7,665 nt of DNA from Methanosarcinales archaeon (lineage in GTDB: Archaea; Halobacteriota; Methanosarcinia; Methanosarcinales; Methanogasteraceae), in NCBI GenBank assembly GCA_030606635.1, contig JAUWGA010000088.1, positions 1-7,665 on the forward strand, written 5' to 3'. A program made the translations under genes and the position numbers. Every line of letters starts with the position of its first letter. Positions within the stretch are counted from its first letter, which is position 1. The notes beneath the pieces were generated by a model. It was not told the origin of the DNA. It saw nothing but the letters and a program-made list of their open reading frames with translations, and made no database searches. Shown here piece by piece: positions 1 through 6,380 of the stretch.

Positions 1-354
1 AAAGCCGTCAAACAGCTGCTGACATTTGAGGACGCTCCAACAGATGTAATTTCCTTTCACTGCCAACAATCTGTCGAAAAATACCTCAAATCATATCTGA
101 CACTGGTTGATGTGAGGGTAAAGAAGACCCATGATTTAGAAACCATTTTATACCTATGTATAGGGGAAGATAAGGACTTCAAAGAGTTGGATACCGAAGA
201 AATAGCCAATCTTACATTCTACGCAGTAGAGATCAGGTATCCGGAGGACTACATCGAACTTACGATTAGTGAGGCAGAGGAGCTTTACAAAATTGCGCGG
301 AAAGTAAGAGACTTTGTGAGGGGAAAGTTAAAAGAGAAGGATTTAAGATGGTAA
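1..354 (+). CDS. HEPN-domain protein, 5'-truncated by the window edge
   Basis: The frame is open from base 1 to the TAA at 352-354, giving 117 visible residues; the first ATG inside it (112) lies in mid-domain and is not the start. Fragment residues 19-33 carry the HEPN helix pattern FHCQQSVEKYLKSYL, and R39 with H44 forms the RX4H motif (RVKKTH) followed by DL, which in HEPN RNases marks the active site. The protein is all-helical and charged, with no membrane segment. HEPN proteins of about 130 residues are usually paired with a minimal nucleotidyltransferase (MNT) antitoxin; that partner would lie to the left, outside the window. It is probably a toxin-antitoxin or stress RNase gene and unrelated to the lipoate genes downstream, from which 78 non-coding bases separate it. 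Confidence 0.8.
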   Translation, partial: KAVKQLLTFEDAPTDVISFHCQQSVEKYLKSYLTLVDVRVKKTHDLETILYLCIGEDKDFKELDTEEIANLTFYAVEIRYPEDYIELTISEAEELYKIARKVRDFVRGKLKEKDLRW

Positions 355-382
355 AACTAATCATGCACTGCACAAACGCCAC

Positions 383-399
383 TTCAAACAAAATTTGAA
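383..399 (+). terminator. weak inverted repeat after the HEPN gene
   Basis: TTCAAA (383-388) and TTTGAA (394-399) form a perfect 6-bp stem with a 5-nt loop in the 78-nt gap between the HEPN gene and lplB. It is A+T rich and has no T tract behind it, so a terminator role is only a possibility. Confidence 0.2.
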
Positions 400-432
400 C
401 GATGAGAACCCCGATATCAGCGGTGAGATATC

Positions 433-723
433 ATGAGCTACGAAGGATACAAGCAAGGCAGACACAAATCAAAAGGCGGTCTAATCCGCTCTTTTGTTAG
501 GTTGGAAGGTAATAGAATCAAAGACATCGAATTTTCAGGAGATTTCTTCTTATTTCCGGAATCTGCGATTGAGACTATCGCGGAGTCCCTGAAAGAGACC
601 GTTGCCGATTACGATTCCGTTCTCTCTGCCGTGCAATCGGTCTATGAATCGGAACCGATAACCGCACCGGGCACAGCGCCAGAGGATTTTGCGGCATCCA
701 TCATGCGGGCAGTCGAATCATAG
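433..723 (+). CDS. lplB: Lipoate-protein ligase accessory subunit LplB
   Basis: A 96-residue protein matching the stand-alone C-terminal domain of lipoate-protein ligase, which some archaea (the Thermoplasma type) encode separately from the catalytic subunit. Residues 15-45 show the family pattern GGLIRSF..., then RIKDIEFSGDFFLFPE with the conserved GDFF, then a helix (SAIETIAESL). LplB is needed with LplA to activate lipoate or octanoate to the acyl-AMP form and load it onto lipoyl domains. The ATG at 433 is preceded by GGTGAG at 421-426, six bases away. Stop is TAG at 721-723, and the lipS2-type gene begins 7 nt later, so the two are probably co-transcribed. Its presumed partner LplA is at 6381-7127 on the other strand. 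No signal peptide; cytosolic. Confidence 0.8.
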   Translation: MSYEGYKQGRHKSKGGLIRSFVRLEGNRIKDIEFSGDFFLFPESAIETIAESLKETVADYDSVLSAVQSVYESEPITAPGTAPEDFAASIMRAVES

Positions 724-730
724 GTTAATC

Positions 731-1735
731 ATGCGCGGACAGGCGCTCGCCCTGCTTCTCAATAATTCGCTCGACCAGAGCCTCAGGGAGCGTATGCAGA
801 AGTGCAGAGCGCGGTCCATCGAAAAGCACGGCAGGAATCTGAGCCTCTTCATCACATCAAGCTTCTTTCCATCCGTATCGCTGACCGGAAGTAGATGCGA
901 GTTAAACTGCAAACACTGCGGCGGAAAACTCCTGTCACGTCTGATTCCCGCAGATTCGCCTGAAAGATTAGAGGAGGTCGCACGCCGCATCGCGAGAGGT
1001 GGCGCCATCGGCATGCTCGTAACGGGCGGGTGCGATGTGAATGGGAAAGTCCCGACAGCAACCGGGGCTGAATCCATCAGACGGGTCAAGCAGGAGACCG
1101 ATCTGATCATAATCGCACACACCGGGTTTATCACTCCTGATGAGGCGTGCGCTCTTGCAGACGCTGGTCTCGACGGCATCGCATTCGATGTGGTCGGAGA
1201 CGCGGGGACTGTCAGGCGTGTGTACGGCATAAACGCTACCGAAGATGATTACCTGCAGAGCCTCAAAGCGATCTCGGATGCGGGCATCGATATCTTCCCG
1301 CACGTCTGCGTGGGTCTTGATTTCGGGAGATTGCGCGGGGAACTTCGGGCACTCGAACTCATCAGTGAGATCGACCCGACAACGGTTGTGATAACAGGGC
1401 TCATGCCGATCGCAGGCACACCGATGTCTTCTGTAAAACCGGATCCGTACGGCTTTGCTGAAGTTTTCTGCAGGGCAACCGAACTCTTCCCTGAGATTCC
1501 GATAACGCTTGGATGCGCACATTCGAGCGGACGCGACCGCGAACTGATCGAGATGATAGCGCTTGAGTGCGGGGTTCTCCGTATCGCTCTTCCGACCCCG
1601 GGTTTTGTCAGGTACGCAGAGGCTCGAGGGTACGGTATCGAGTACTTCGGCACGTGCTGCGGCCTTCTGCCGCGGGATTGTACCAGAATCGATGGAGATT
1701 TATCAGGGAACGGAAGATGGATAGACGTAGCATAA
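731..1735 (+). CDS. lipS2: Radical SAM lipoyl synthase component, LipS2 type
   Basis: A 334-residue radical SAM protein of the archaeal 'biotin synthase homologue' group. The cluster motif CELNCKHC gives C56, C60 and C63; it is followed by TGGCD and GKVP, HTG, and FPHVCVGLDFGRLRGELRALE, typical of the family, and by a C-terminal FGTCC (C309, C310) plus C317 that could bind an auxiliary Fe-S cluster. In the two-protein lipoyl synthase of archaea such as Thermococcus, LipS1 and LipS2 together insert sulfur at C6 and C8 of octanoyl-protein. The adjacent lplB and lipS1-type gene support that role. I chose ATG 731 over 689: 689 would overlap lplB by 35 nt and add residues without a motif, while 731 sits 7 nt after the lplB stop with a weak AGGT at 722-725. 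The S1/S2 numbering is from memory of the family groups and could be swapped; membership of the pair is firmer. Confidence 0.75.
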   Translation: MRGQALALLLNNSLDQSLRERMQKCRARSIEKHGRNLSLFITSSFFPSVSLTGSRCELNCKHCGGKLLSRLIPADSPERLEEVARRIARGGAIGMLVTGGCDVNGKVPTATGAESIRRVKQETDLIIIAHTGFITPDEACALADAGLDGIAFDVVGDAGTVRRVYGINATEDDYLQSLKAISDAGIDIFPHVCVGLDFGRLRGELRALELISEIDPTTVVITGLMPIAGTPMSSVKPDPYGFAEVFCRATELFPEIPITLGCAHSSGRDRELIEMIALECGVLRIALPTPGFVRYAEARGYGIEYFGTCCGLLPRDCTRIDGDLSGNGRWIDVA

Positions 1736-2781
1736 ATAATACTCCAACCAGTCCCGTGACCCGCCATGCCATGAAATCCACACTACCCGACAAACCACCC
1801 AACAGAACAGTTCGTGCATCCATAGGCACACTCGGCGTGCTCGGGATGGAACTCGTGCTGATGGATGCACCGCCCACAACCGCATATCTCCAGATATACA
1901 CCGACCGGCGTTGTCAGGCAAACTGCCGCTTCTGTTCGCAGGCAAGAGGTGCTGATGGCGATCTATTGCAGATCGCACGCGGGCAGTACATGCCATCTGA
2001 TGCACGCGAGGTTGTGCGAAGGATTGGAATTGCGTTTGAACGTGGTTACATCAAGCGTGCCTGCATCCAGACCATAATGTATCCGGAGATGTGGCAGGAC
2101 ACAACAGACCTTGTCAGAAGCATAAGATGTGTGTGCCAGATCCCGATCTCAGTCTCGGTATTCCCGCTAAGCGATGAGAGATACCTGCTCTTAAAAGAAC
2201 TGGGCACAGATAAACTGGTGATCCCGCTTGATGCAGCAGAGCGCAAACTCTTTGAGCGGATCAAAGGGAGGGGCGCGGGCAGCGCCTACGAATGGGAGAC
2301 ACACCTCGACGGGATCAGGCGTGCGATTGCCGTATTTGGCAGGGGTTCTGTCGGCACGCACCTCATCATCGGCATGGGGGAGCGATGCGAGGACGCACTC
2401 AGACTGATAGACGAACTGCACGCAGATGGCGTCTACTCCGCTCTCTTTGCATACACACACCTTCCTGGAACCCGGGGGTTGCGCACGAATCTCTGCATCG
2501 AACATTACCGTGCCGTGCAGTTTGGTGCGTATCTGATCCGTGAGGATATCGCAACCTTTGCGGATATGAATTTCAGGGACGGGGATGTGGTGGACTTTGG
2601 GATAACGGAAGAAGAGATGCTGCGGTTTGTCGAGAAGGGGGAAGCCTTCAGGACGACAGGCTGTCCTGACTGCAACCGCCCGTATGCCACAGAGACGCAT
2701 TCGGAGGTCTTCAATTTCCCGAGAAGTCCAGACGAGCTGGAGATTGAGGTGATCAAGCGGCAGATTCCGGGTTGTGGGTGA
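1717..2781 (+). CDS. lipS1: Radical SAM lipoyl synthase component, LipS1 type (biotin synthase-related)
   Basis: A 354-residue radical SAM protein. The motif CQANCRFC gives C66, C70 and C73, followed by SQARGADGD. HLIIGMGE and YTHLPGT resemble late barrel strands of biotin synthase-related enzymes. The C-terminal GCPDCNRPY (C316, C319) with FNFPRSP is a likely second cluster-binding segment. It is the presumed partner of the preceding LipS2-type protein in two-step sulfur insertion into octanoyl-H-like protein. The start at ATG 1717 has AGGGA at 1705-1709 upstream and overlaps the lipS2-type gene by 19 nt, which fits translational coupling. ATG 1771 (336 residues) and GTG 1756 are alternatives but have no clear ribosome site; the frame is open back to 1567, where it shadows lipS2. 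Ends in TGA. Only one LipS1-type gene is seen, against two LipS2-type genes. Confidence 0.75.
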   Translation: MDRRSINNTPTSPVTRHAMKSTLPDKPPNRTVRASIGTLGVLGMELVLMDAPPTTAYLQIYTDRRCQANCRFCSQARGADGDLLQIARGQYMPSDAREVVRRIGIAFERGYIKRACIQTIMYPEMWQDTTDLVRSIRCVCQIPISVSVFPLSDERYLLLKELGTDKLVIPLDAAERKLFERIKGRGAGSAYEWETHLDGIRRAIAVFGRGSVGTHLIIGMGERCEDALRLIDELHADGVYSALFAYTHLPGTRGLRTNLCIEHYRAVQFGAYLIREDIATFADMNFRDGDVVDFGITEEEMLRFVEKGEAFRTTGCPDCNRPYATETHSEVFNFPRSPDELEIEVIKRQIPGCG

Positions 2782-2821
2782 GTCAGTAATCTTAATACTT
2801 GTAAAAGGAGATTAAGAAGGC

Positions 2822-3127
2822 ATGGACGTGGCGAAGTCTAAAAATGATGTGCCGATCAGATTAACGGAGGAGAGGTGGTTTCACATTACAGAAGAGCAAT
2901 CAGAGATGGCGGGTTATTACTTTGAAGTCCTTGAAACGGTGGAGGAACCTGTGGCAGTTTAGGAAGGTAGAGCCGGTGAGTGCATAGCTATTAGAGGGGT
3001 AGAGAAAGGAAAATATATTGTGGTAGTATATAGAGAATTAGGTAGAGTTGATGGATTCGTGATCACCGCCTTTTTAACACGGCGGAGAAAACAACTTGAA
3101 AGGAGACGAAAGATATGGCCGCGGTAG
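2822..3127 (+). pseudogene. Toxin-like small protein of a DUF2283 pair, interrupted by an in-frame TAG
   Basis: From ATG 2822, after purine-rich AGGAG and AGAAGG, a frame runs 46 codons to TAG at 2960-2962 and then continues open, protein-like, to TAG at 3125-3127 (101 residues in all if the first TAG were read). Before the stop are PIRLTEERWFHITEE and FEVLETVEEP; after it come EGRAGECIAIRG, YIVVVYRE, GFVITAFLTRR and a basic end. This is the pattern of small nuclease-like proteins found next to DUF2283 genes in archaea and cyanobacteria. In relatives the interrupted place usually reads like 'P..IYEG', so a TAT or TAC to TAG change is the simple explanation. The end overlaps the DUF2283 ATG by 13 nt, a typical toxin-antitoxin layout. 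Most likely a nonsense-mutated toxin; pyrrolysine read-through is less likely. Family assignment is by eye. Confidence 0.65.
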
Positions 3128-3366
3128 AAGTAAAAAGGGTATTAAATCTCGTACCTGAACTGTTGGAAGTCACGTATCCAAGAATTTGGGCAACGTATGA
3201 TAAAGAGGCTGATGTTTTATACATCAATTTCAAAAAGCCAAGCCATGCAGACGATTCCGATCTCACGGATGATGATCTCATAATCCGATACGAGAAGGGG
3301 GACGTTGTGGGGATTACCGTGCTCAATGCAAGCAGGAGGCGGCGAGAGTATGGGCGTGGTGTGTGA
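3115..3366 (+). CDS. DUF2283 family protein, putative antitoxin-like partner
   Basis: An 83-residue protein with the DUF2283 pattern: ATYDKEADVLYINFKKP (about residues 26-42), an acidic stretch, then DDLIIRYEKGDVVGITVLNAS (about residues 57-77). These proteins are small beta-rich domains with the phrase 'YD.e.DvLYI.f' and 'G.iVGi.il.as'. The ATG at 3115 is preceded by AGGAG about nine bases upstream, inside the end of the toxin-like frame, which it overlaps by 13 nt. A toxin-antitoxin arrangement is inferred from this overlap and from common co-occurrence, not from demonstrated activity. The gene itself looks intact although its partner has a stop codon. Ends in TGA; 114 nt without a gene follow. 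Confidence 0.8.
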   Translation: MAAVEVKRVLNLVPELLEVTYPRIWATYDKEADVLYINFKKPSHADDSDLTDDDLIIRYEKGDVVGITVLNASRRRREYGRGV

Positions 3367-3405
3367 TGGAGTGGGTCTGGCTTCGCGGCTATGGTGCATT
3401 GCTCA

Positions 3406-3420
3406 AATCTTGCAAAGATT
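3406..3420 (+). terminator. short stem-loop after the DUF2283 gene
   Basis: AATCTT, GCA, AAGATT: a 6-bp stem with a 3-nt loop, 40 nt after the DUF2283 stop and before the membrane-protein gene. No T tract follows directly. It could be a transcription end or chance. Nothing else recognisable was seen in 3367-3480. Confidence 0.2.
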
Positions 3421-3480
3421 GATTTCGATACGCTCGGACGTTGCACCCAATACAATTTTCCATAGATATCTGATAGAGAC

Positions 3481-3841
3481 ATGAAGATCAATCTTAAGGC
3501 GAAGAAGACAGAAGCGGAATGGCAAAAAACGTTGGATAATTTCTGGATGAAAGCCACACCACAGTGGTTTGAATGGTTAGGGTGGATACTCATACTCGGA
3601 GCGATCACCTTTCTTGCAATGGAGACTCAAAACATCACTTTAAATATTGTTTCTACCGTATCTTACATTGCACTATTCTTCTATACAAAGCTTTTTCTTT
3701 TCATTAGAGTTTCACGGATTTCCTTTGATAAAGACAGAACAGAATAGAAGAATTGTATCGTTAATCATATCTATGATCTTTTCCTATGCAGTATGGTTAC
3801 TACTTGCTAACTTGGTATCGGAAATCCAAGGGAAGTTATAA
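3481..3841 (+). pseudogene. Small three-helix membrane protein, apparently frameshifted
   Basis: Frame 1 from ATG 3481 gives 88 residues ending in TAG at 3745-3747. It begins with a charged helix, then WFEWLGWILILGAITFLAM (membrane helix 1) and a second helix (IVSTVSYIALFFYTKLF). Past about 3692 frame 1 turns into unconvincing sequence, while frame 2 becomes good sequence: FFFSLEFHGFPLIKTEQNRR, then a third hydrophobic helix (IVSLIISMIFSYAVWLLLANLV), ending with TAA at 3839-3841. Removing one T from the five-T run at 3692-3696 joins the two as KLFFFSLEFHGF and gives one 119-residue, three-helix protein; the 361-nt span is exactly one base more than a multiple of three. Either a real frameshift or a read error. 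Function unknown. It lies 7 nt upstream of the second lipS2-type gene. Confidence 0.65.
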
Positions 3842-3848
3842 GTAAAAA

Positions 3849-4847
3849 ATGACAGCAAACCCCACCAATAAGCCGGACACAACCACAACTCTCGACCTCG
3901 CACAGAAGAAGATCAATGAACTCCCCTTCAGCGAAAGCACAAAGAAAGAGATCCTGAAATCATTCCATCTCAGACTGAACACATTCTCAAACGAGATCCT
4001 CTTCTTTAACGAGCCGTTCACCCCGGTCTCCATCACCGGCACAGACTGCGAATTAAACTGCAAGCACTGTGAGAAGCACTATCTGAAGCACATGATCGAC
4101 GGAAGCTGCGGCAGACTCAGCAACGCAGCCGAAAGTCTTGCCAGAGAGGGGAGACAAGGAATCCTCCTCTCAGGCGGCAGCAGACTCGACGGCTCGGTTC
4201 CGACATACGAGTTTTCAGACGAGATCCGGCAGATCAAGGACGCAACGCGCCTCTTGATCAGCGCACACACAGGGATTGTTAACCGGAAGCAGGCAAAATC
4301 CCTTGCCGTGTGGCTCGATATGGCGCTTGTTGACTGTATCGGAAGCGACAGAACAATCTCTGAAATCCTCGGACTTCCGAACACGGTGAGCGATTACGAG
4401 GATACACTGAAGTACCTGACAGAAGCGAAGATCCCGATTGCGCCGCATATCATCGTGGGGCTCGGCAACGGTGCACTCGACGGCGAGTTAAGAGCACTCG
4501 AGATCGTGAGAAGATACGATCCCGCCGCAGTTGTGATCGTCGTCTTCATCCCGACGAGAGGGACTGGCTGTGCAGACGCACCGCATCCCGCGCTCGAGGA
4601 CGTTTCCACCGTGATCGCAAAAGCGAGACAGATGGTTCCGCAGACGCCGCTCTCCTTGAGTTGCGTGCGTCCCGGTGGCAGGTACCGCTCACGGCTTGAT
4701 CGATGTGCAATACTCTCCGGGATTGACAGGATTGCGGTCCCGAGCCGGAGCGCGTATCGATTATGCGGCGAGATCGGGCTGGAGATTCGCGAGGTTGGTG
4801 ATATGTGCTGCTCATACAGCGAACGGTCAAGGGGGGTGCATGTGTGA
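3849..4847 (+). CDS. Second LipS2-type radical SAM protein (paralogue)
   Basis: A 332-residue paralogue of the protein at 731-1735. It keeps TGTDCELNCKHC (C67, C71, C74), GG, GSVPT, HTG, the segment APHIIVGLGNGALDGELRALE, and a GR-R motif followed by a C-terminal MCC (C320, C321). It differs where the paralogue has TGGCD (here SGGSR) and lacks a cysteine matching C317. It is therefore probably an active radical SAM enzyme on a lipoyl-type substrate, but specificity may differ. No LipS1-type gene is beside it; instead it is translationally coupled (GTGA overlap) to an M23-like gene, followed by a gcvH-like gene. The ATG at 3849 has no clear ribosome site, so a leaderless transcript or coupling to the membrane gene 7 nt upstream are options. 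Octanoyl sulfur insertion is inferred from homology only. Confidence 0.7.
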   Translation: MTANPTNKPDTTTTLDLAQKKINELPFSESTKKEILKSFHLRLNTFSNEILFFNEPFTPVSITGTDCELNCKHCEKHYLKHMIDGSCGRLSNAAESLAREGRQGILLSGGSRLDGSVPTYEFSDEIRQIKDATRLLISAHTGIVNRKQAKSLAVWLDMALVDCIGSDRTISEILGLPNTVSDYEDTLKYLTEAKIPIAPHIIVGLGNGALDGELRALEIVRRYDPAAVVIVVFIPTRGTGCADAPHPALEDVSTVIAKARQMVPQTPLSLSCVRPGGRYRSRLDRCAILSGIDRIAVPSRSAYRLCGEIGLEIREVGDMCCSYSERSRGVHV

Positions 4848-5746
4848 AACTCGCAGCCTCGTACGGAGACATCCGCCTCATGGCGCCTGATGACGCTGCT
4901 GCATCGTTTTTCAAGAGTCCTTTCAGAGCGCACGAGACCGGCAGTGCTGTGGACATTGCGTATGGTGATTTCGGCTCGCCTGCGTCTTCGCCTGTTGACG
5001 GTGTCATCGTGGATATCAGAGAGTTCGAGACCCCCACGCCATTTAGGGACCGCAATTTCAAAGAGTACTTGACCGCAGTCCGGTGCGGGCGTTTGATTGT
5101 GCGGATTCTGCATGTCAAGCCCGATCTGGGCATCGGGGATCGTGTACGCACCGGCGAGGATTTTGGCACGTTCATCAGGAGCGGGTATTTCTACTTCTGG
5201 AACTTTTCCCATCTGCACGTCGAGGTGCGCATGCCAGATAACTATCTCAGGGCAACGAGTGACATGCCGCTTGACATCCCGGTTGGAGTGGTTAGACAGG
5301 CTTTTCCGGGAGGCGCGGATCTGGATTCTGATATCTTCGCTTTTACAGGGGAGGTGGTAGTCTCAAACAAGCGGTATGCGCTCGTCGACTGCCCTGATTA
5401 CAGCACGGACGGTCATTTCAACGGTTATTCTGTCGGTGGATTCCTGCTTGACGGATTCATCCCTACGCGTGATCATGCGCTGCACAGGTTTGGGCTTGTG
5501 GGGAAGAACCGGGGTGCACCGCCGTTCGACTGTTTCAGATCCATTGGCAATTCGTTTATGGTGCACTCGTCCGGTGTGAATCTGGGAGTCTTTGATCGGG
5601 AGAACCGTCCGCTTGATGTCGCGGGTGCATCATTCATCCTGTTCTTCGGCAAGCCTTTAATAAAATTGGTTCCCACCGGATATGGTGAACATCTGCCGCA
5701 ATGTGGCGATGTAGTCAGCGTTCAGATGGATGTGTACAAAGAGTAA
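4844..5746 (+). CDS. Cytosolic M23/lysostaphin-fold metallopeptidase-like protein
   Basis: I take GTG 4844 as the start (300 residues): it overlaps the upstream TGA as GTGA and follows a GGGGGG run at 4831-4836. ATG 4805 would add 13 residues and overlap by 43 nt. Residues about 20-135 match the M23 fold: H30 and D37 (AHETGSAVDIAYG), PVDGVIVD, H90, the turn GIGDRVRTGEDFGT, and H123-L-H125 in SHLHVEVR. H30, D37 and H125 fit the usual zinc ligands, although the spacing H-X6-D is longer than the common H-X3-D. Residues about 150-300 are a C-terminal region I do not recognise. There is no signal peptide or membrane helix, so a cell-wall role is unlikely. It sits between a LipS2-type gene and a gcvH-like gene, which points to lipoyl-protein metabolism; the actual reaction is unknown. 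A decayed copy of its C-terminus lies at 7197-7340. Confidence 0.65.
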   Translation: MKLAASYGDIRLMAPDDAAASFFKSPFRAHETGSAVDIAYGDFGSPASSPVDGVIVDIREFETPTPFRDRNFKEYLTAVRCGRLIVRILHVKPDLGIGDRVRTGEDFGTFIRSGYFYFWNFSHLHVEVRMPDNYLRATSDMPLDIPVGVVRQAFPGGADLDSDIFAFTGEVVVSNKRYALVDCPDYSTDGHFNGYSVGGFLLDGFIPTRDHALHRFGLVGKNRGAPPFDCFRSIGNSFMVHSSGVNLGVFDRENRPLDVAGASFILFFGKPLIKLVPTGYGEHLPQCGDVVSVQMDVYKE

Positions 5747-5761
5747 AACTGAGGCAGATAC

Positions 5762-6184
5762 ATGAAAGTTGAAGATTTTGAGTTTCCTGAGGATCGATTA
5801 TACCTGAAGAATCACGTATGGGTAAAGCATCATGGTGACAGGATCATGATCGGGCTGACAGAACTTGGTCAGTCACTTTCAAAGGAGATCGTGCATATTG
5901 ATCTCCCTGATGTCGGCGATGTGGTCCCGAAGGATGATTTTCTGATCGCTTATGAGACCATCAAGGCAGTATCGCAGATCTCGCTTCCGTTCGAGTGCAC
6001 GGTCGTCAGCGTCAATGACCAGTTGTGGGATGATCCGAATATCATAAACAGCGATCCATACAACATCTGCATGGTTGAGGTCAGAGGCAGCTGTGATGAG
6101 AGCGATCTGATGACTGCTGAGGATGCCTGTGCGTATTACGGAGGGTTGATTGCGAAAGAGCGGGAACGCTACGCAGGATATTGA
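5762..6184 (+). CDS. Divergent GcvH-like lipoyl-carrier protein
   Basis: A 140-residue protein of the glycine-cleavage H / lipoate-binding family. It starts with the H-protein pattern (FPEDRLYLKNHVWVK, then a strand with GLTELGQSL), followed by IDLPDVGD and the lipoyl hairpin YETIKAVS with K68 as the expected lipoyl-lysine. After it, the usual P.SG is replaced by LPFEC with a cysteine at 79, and the C-terminus keeps NDQLWDDPNIINSDPY and a helical tail. Length is close to the usual H protein (about 125-145). ATG 5762 is preceded by GAGG at 5751-5754 and lies 15 nt after the M23-like stop, so it belongs to the lipS2-type - M23 operon. It could be an H protein proper or an LbpA-type carrier for an Hdr-like complex; no P or T protein genes are visible. 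Confidence 0.8.
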   Translation: MKVEDFEFPEDRLYLKNHVWVKHHGDRIMIGLTELGQSLSKEIVHIDLPDVGDVVPKDDFLIAYETIKAVSQISLPFECTVVSVNDQLWDDPNIINSDPYNICMVEVRGSCDESDLMTAEDACAYYGGLIAKERERYAGY

Positions 6185-6192
6185 TAATAACC

Positions 6193-6282
6193 GTTTACAC
6201 CAAAGACCACCTCTGGGCTAGAGCAGAGGATGACGGGAACGTCAGGGTTGGCATGAACTCGTCCACGGCGATCCCCCTCTGA
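6193..6282 (+). pseudogene. Decayed N-terminal fragment of a second-type gcvH
   Basis: Starting directly after the stop of the preceding gcvH-like gene, the frame from 6193 reads VYTKDHLWARAEDDGNVRVG, then MNSSTAIPL and TGA at 6280-6282. The intact gcvH-like gene at 7393 reads YYTKDHLWARVEDDGNVRVG at the same place. At the DNA level 6226-6248 and 7462-7484 share 23 identical bases. The fragment lacks an ATG at the right position and the whole lipoyl-lysine half, so it is a relic rather than a gene. It resembles the gcvH at 7393 far more than the one at 5762, next to which it lies. Nothing gene-like was seen in 6283-6335. Confidence 0.85.
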
Positions 6283-6335
6283 TTGTGGTTTGCGGAGGAT
6301 ATTAAATCGAGATAGCCTGGGTTCTTCTGAACTGG

Positions 6336-6377
6336 TTACGTCTTTGCAGTGAAAAACTTAAGCTGCAAAGACTGTAA
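6336..6377. terminator. Stem-loop between the gcvH relic and lplA
   Basis: TTACGTCTTTGCAG (6336-6349) pairs with CTGCAAAGAC-GTAA (6363-6377, one bulged T at 6373): 14 base pairs with a 13-nt loop. On the plus strand it is followed by TTTT (6378-6381). On the minus strand it comes directly after the lplA stop codon (6383-6381). It probably ends lplA transcription and could also stop transcripts from the plus-strand operon. Confidence 0.5.
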
Positions 6378-6380
6378 TTT

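Noticed and set aside
689..730. Upstream ATG extending the lipS2-type gene into lplB
   Set aside because: The extra 14 residues are the other-frame reading of the lplB end, and ATG 731 has better spacing.
968..1522. Minus-strand open frames opposite the first LipS2-type gene
   Set aside because: Low-complexity, Arg/Cys/His-rich translations without motifs, opposite a gene with clear radical SAM motifs.
2960..2962. Pyrrolysine codon as the main explanation for the TAG
   Set aside because: lplB uses TAG as an apparently normal stop, and the family is not known to me to contain pyrrolysine; kept only as an alternative.
4805..4843. ATG 4805 as start of the M23-like gene
   Set aside because: It lies deep in the upstream gene, while GTG 4844 gives the common 4-nt overlap with a G-rich ribosome site before it.
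4394..5218. Long minus-strand open frame of 274 codons, plus a 209-codon one overlapping it
   Set aside because: Both lie antisense to the second LipS2-type and M23-like genes, are rich in Arg, Ser and Pro, and show no family motif; they are shadows of codon bias.
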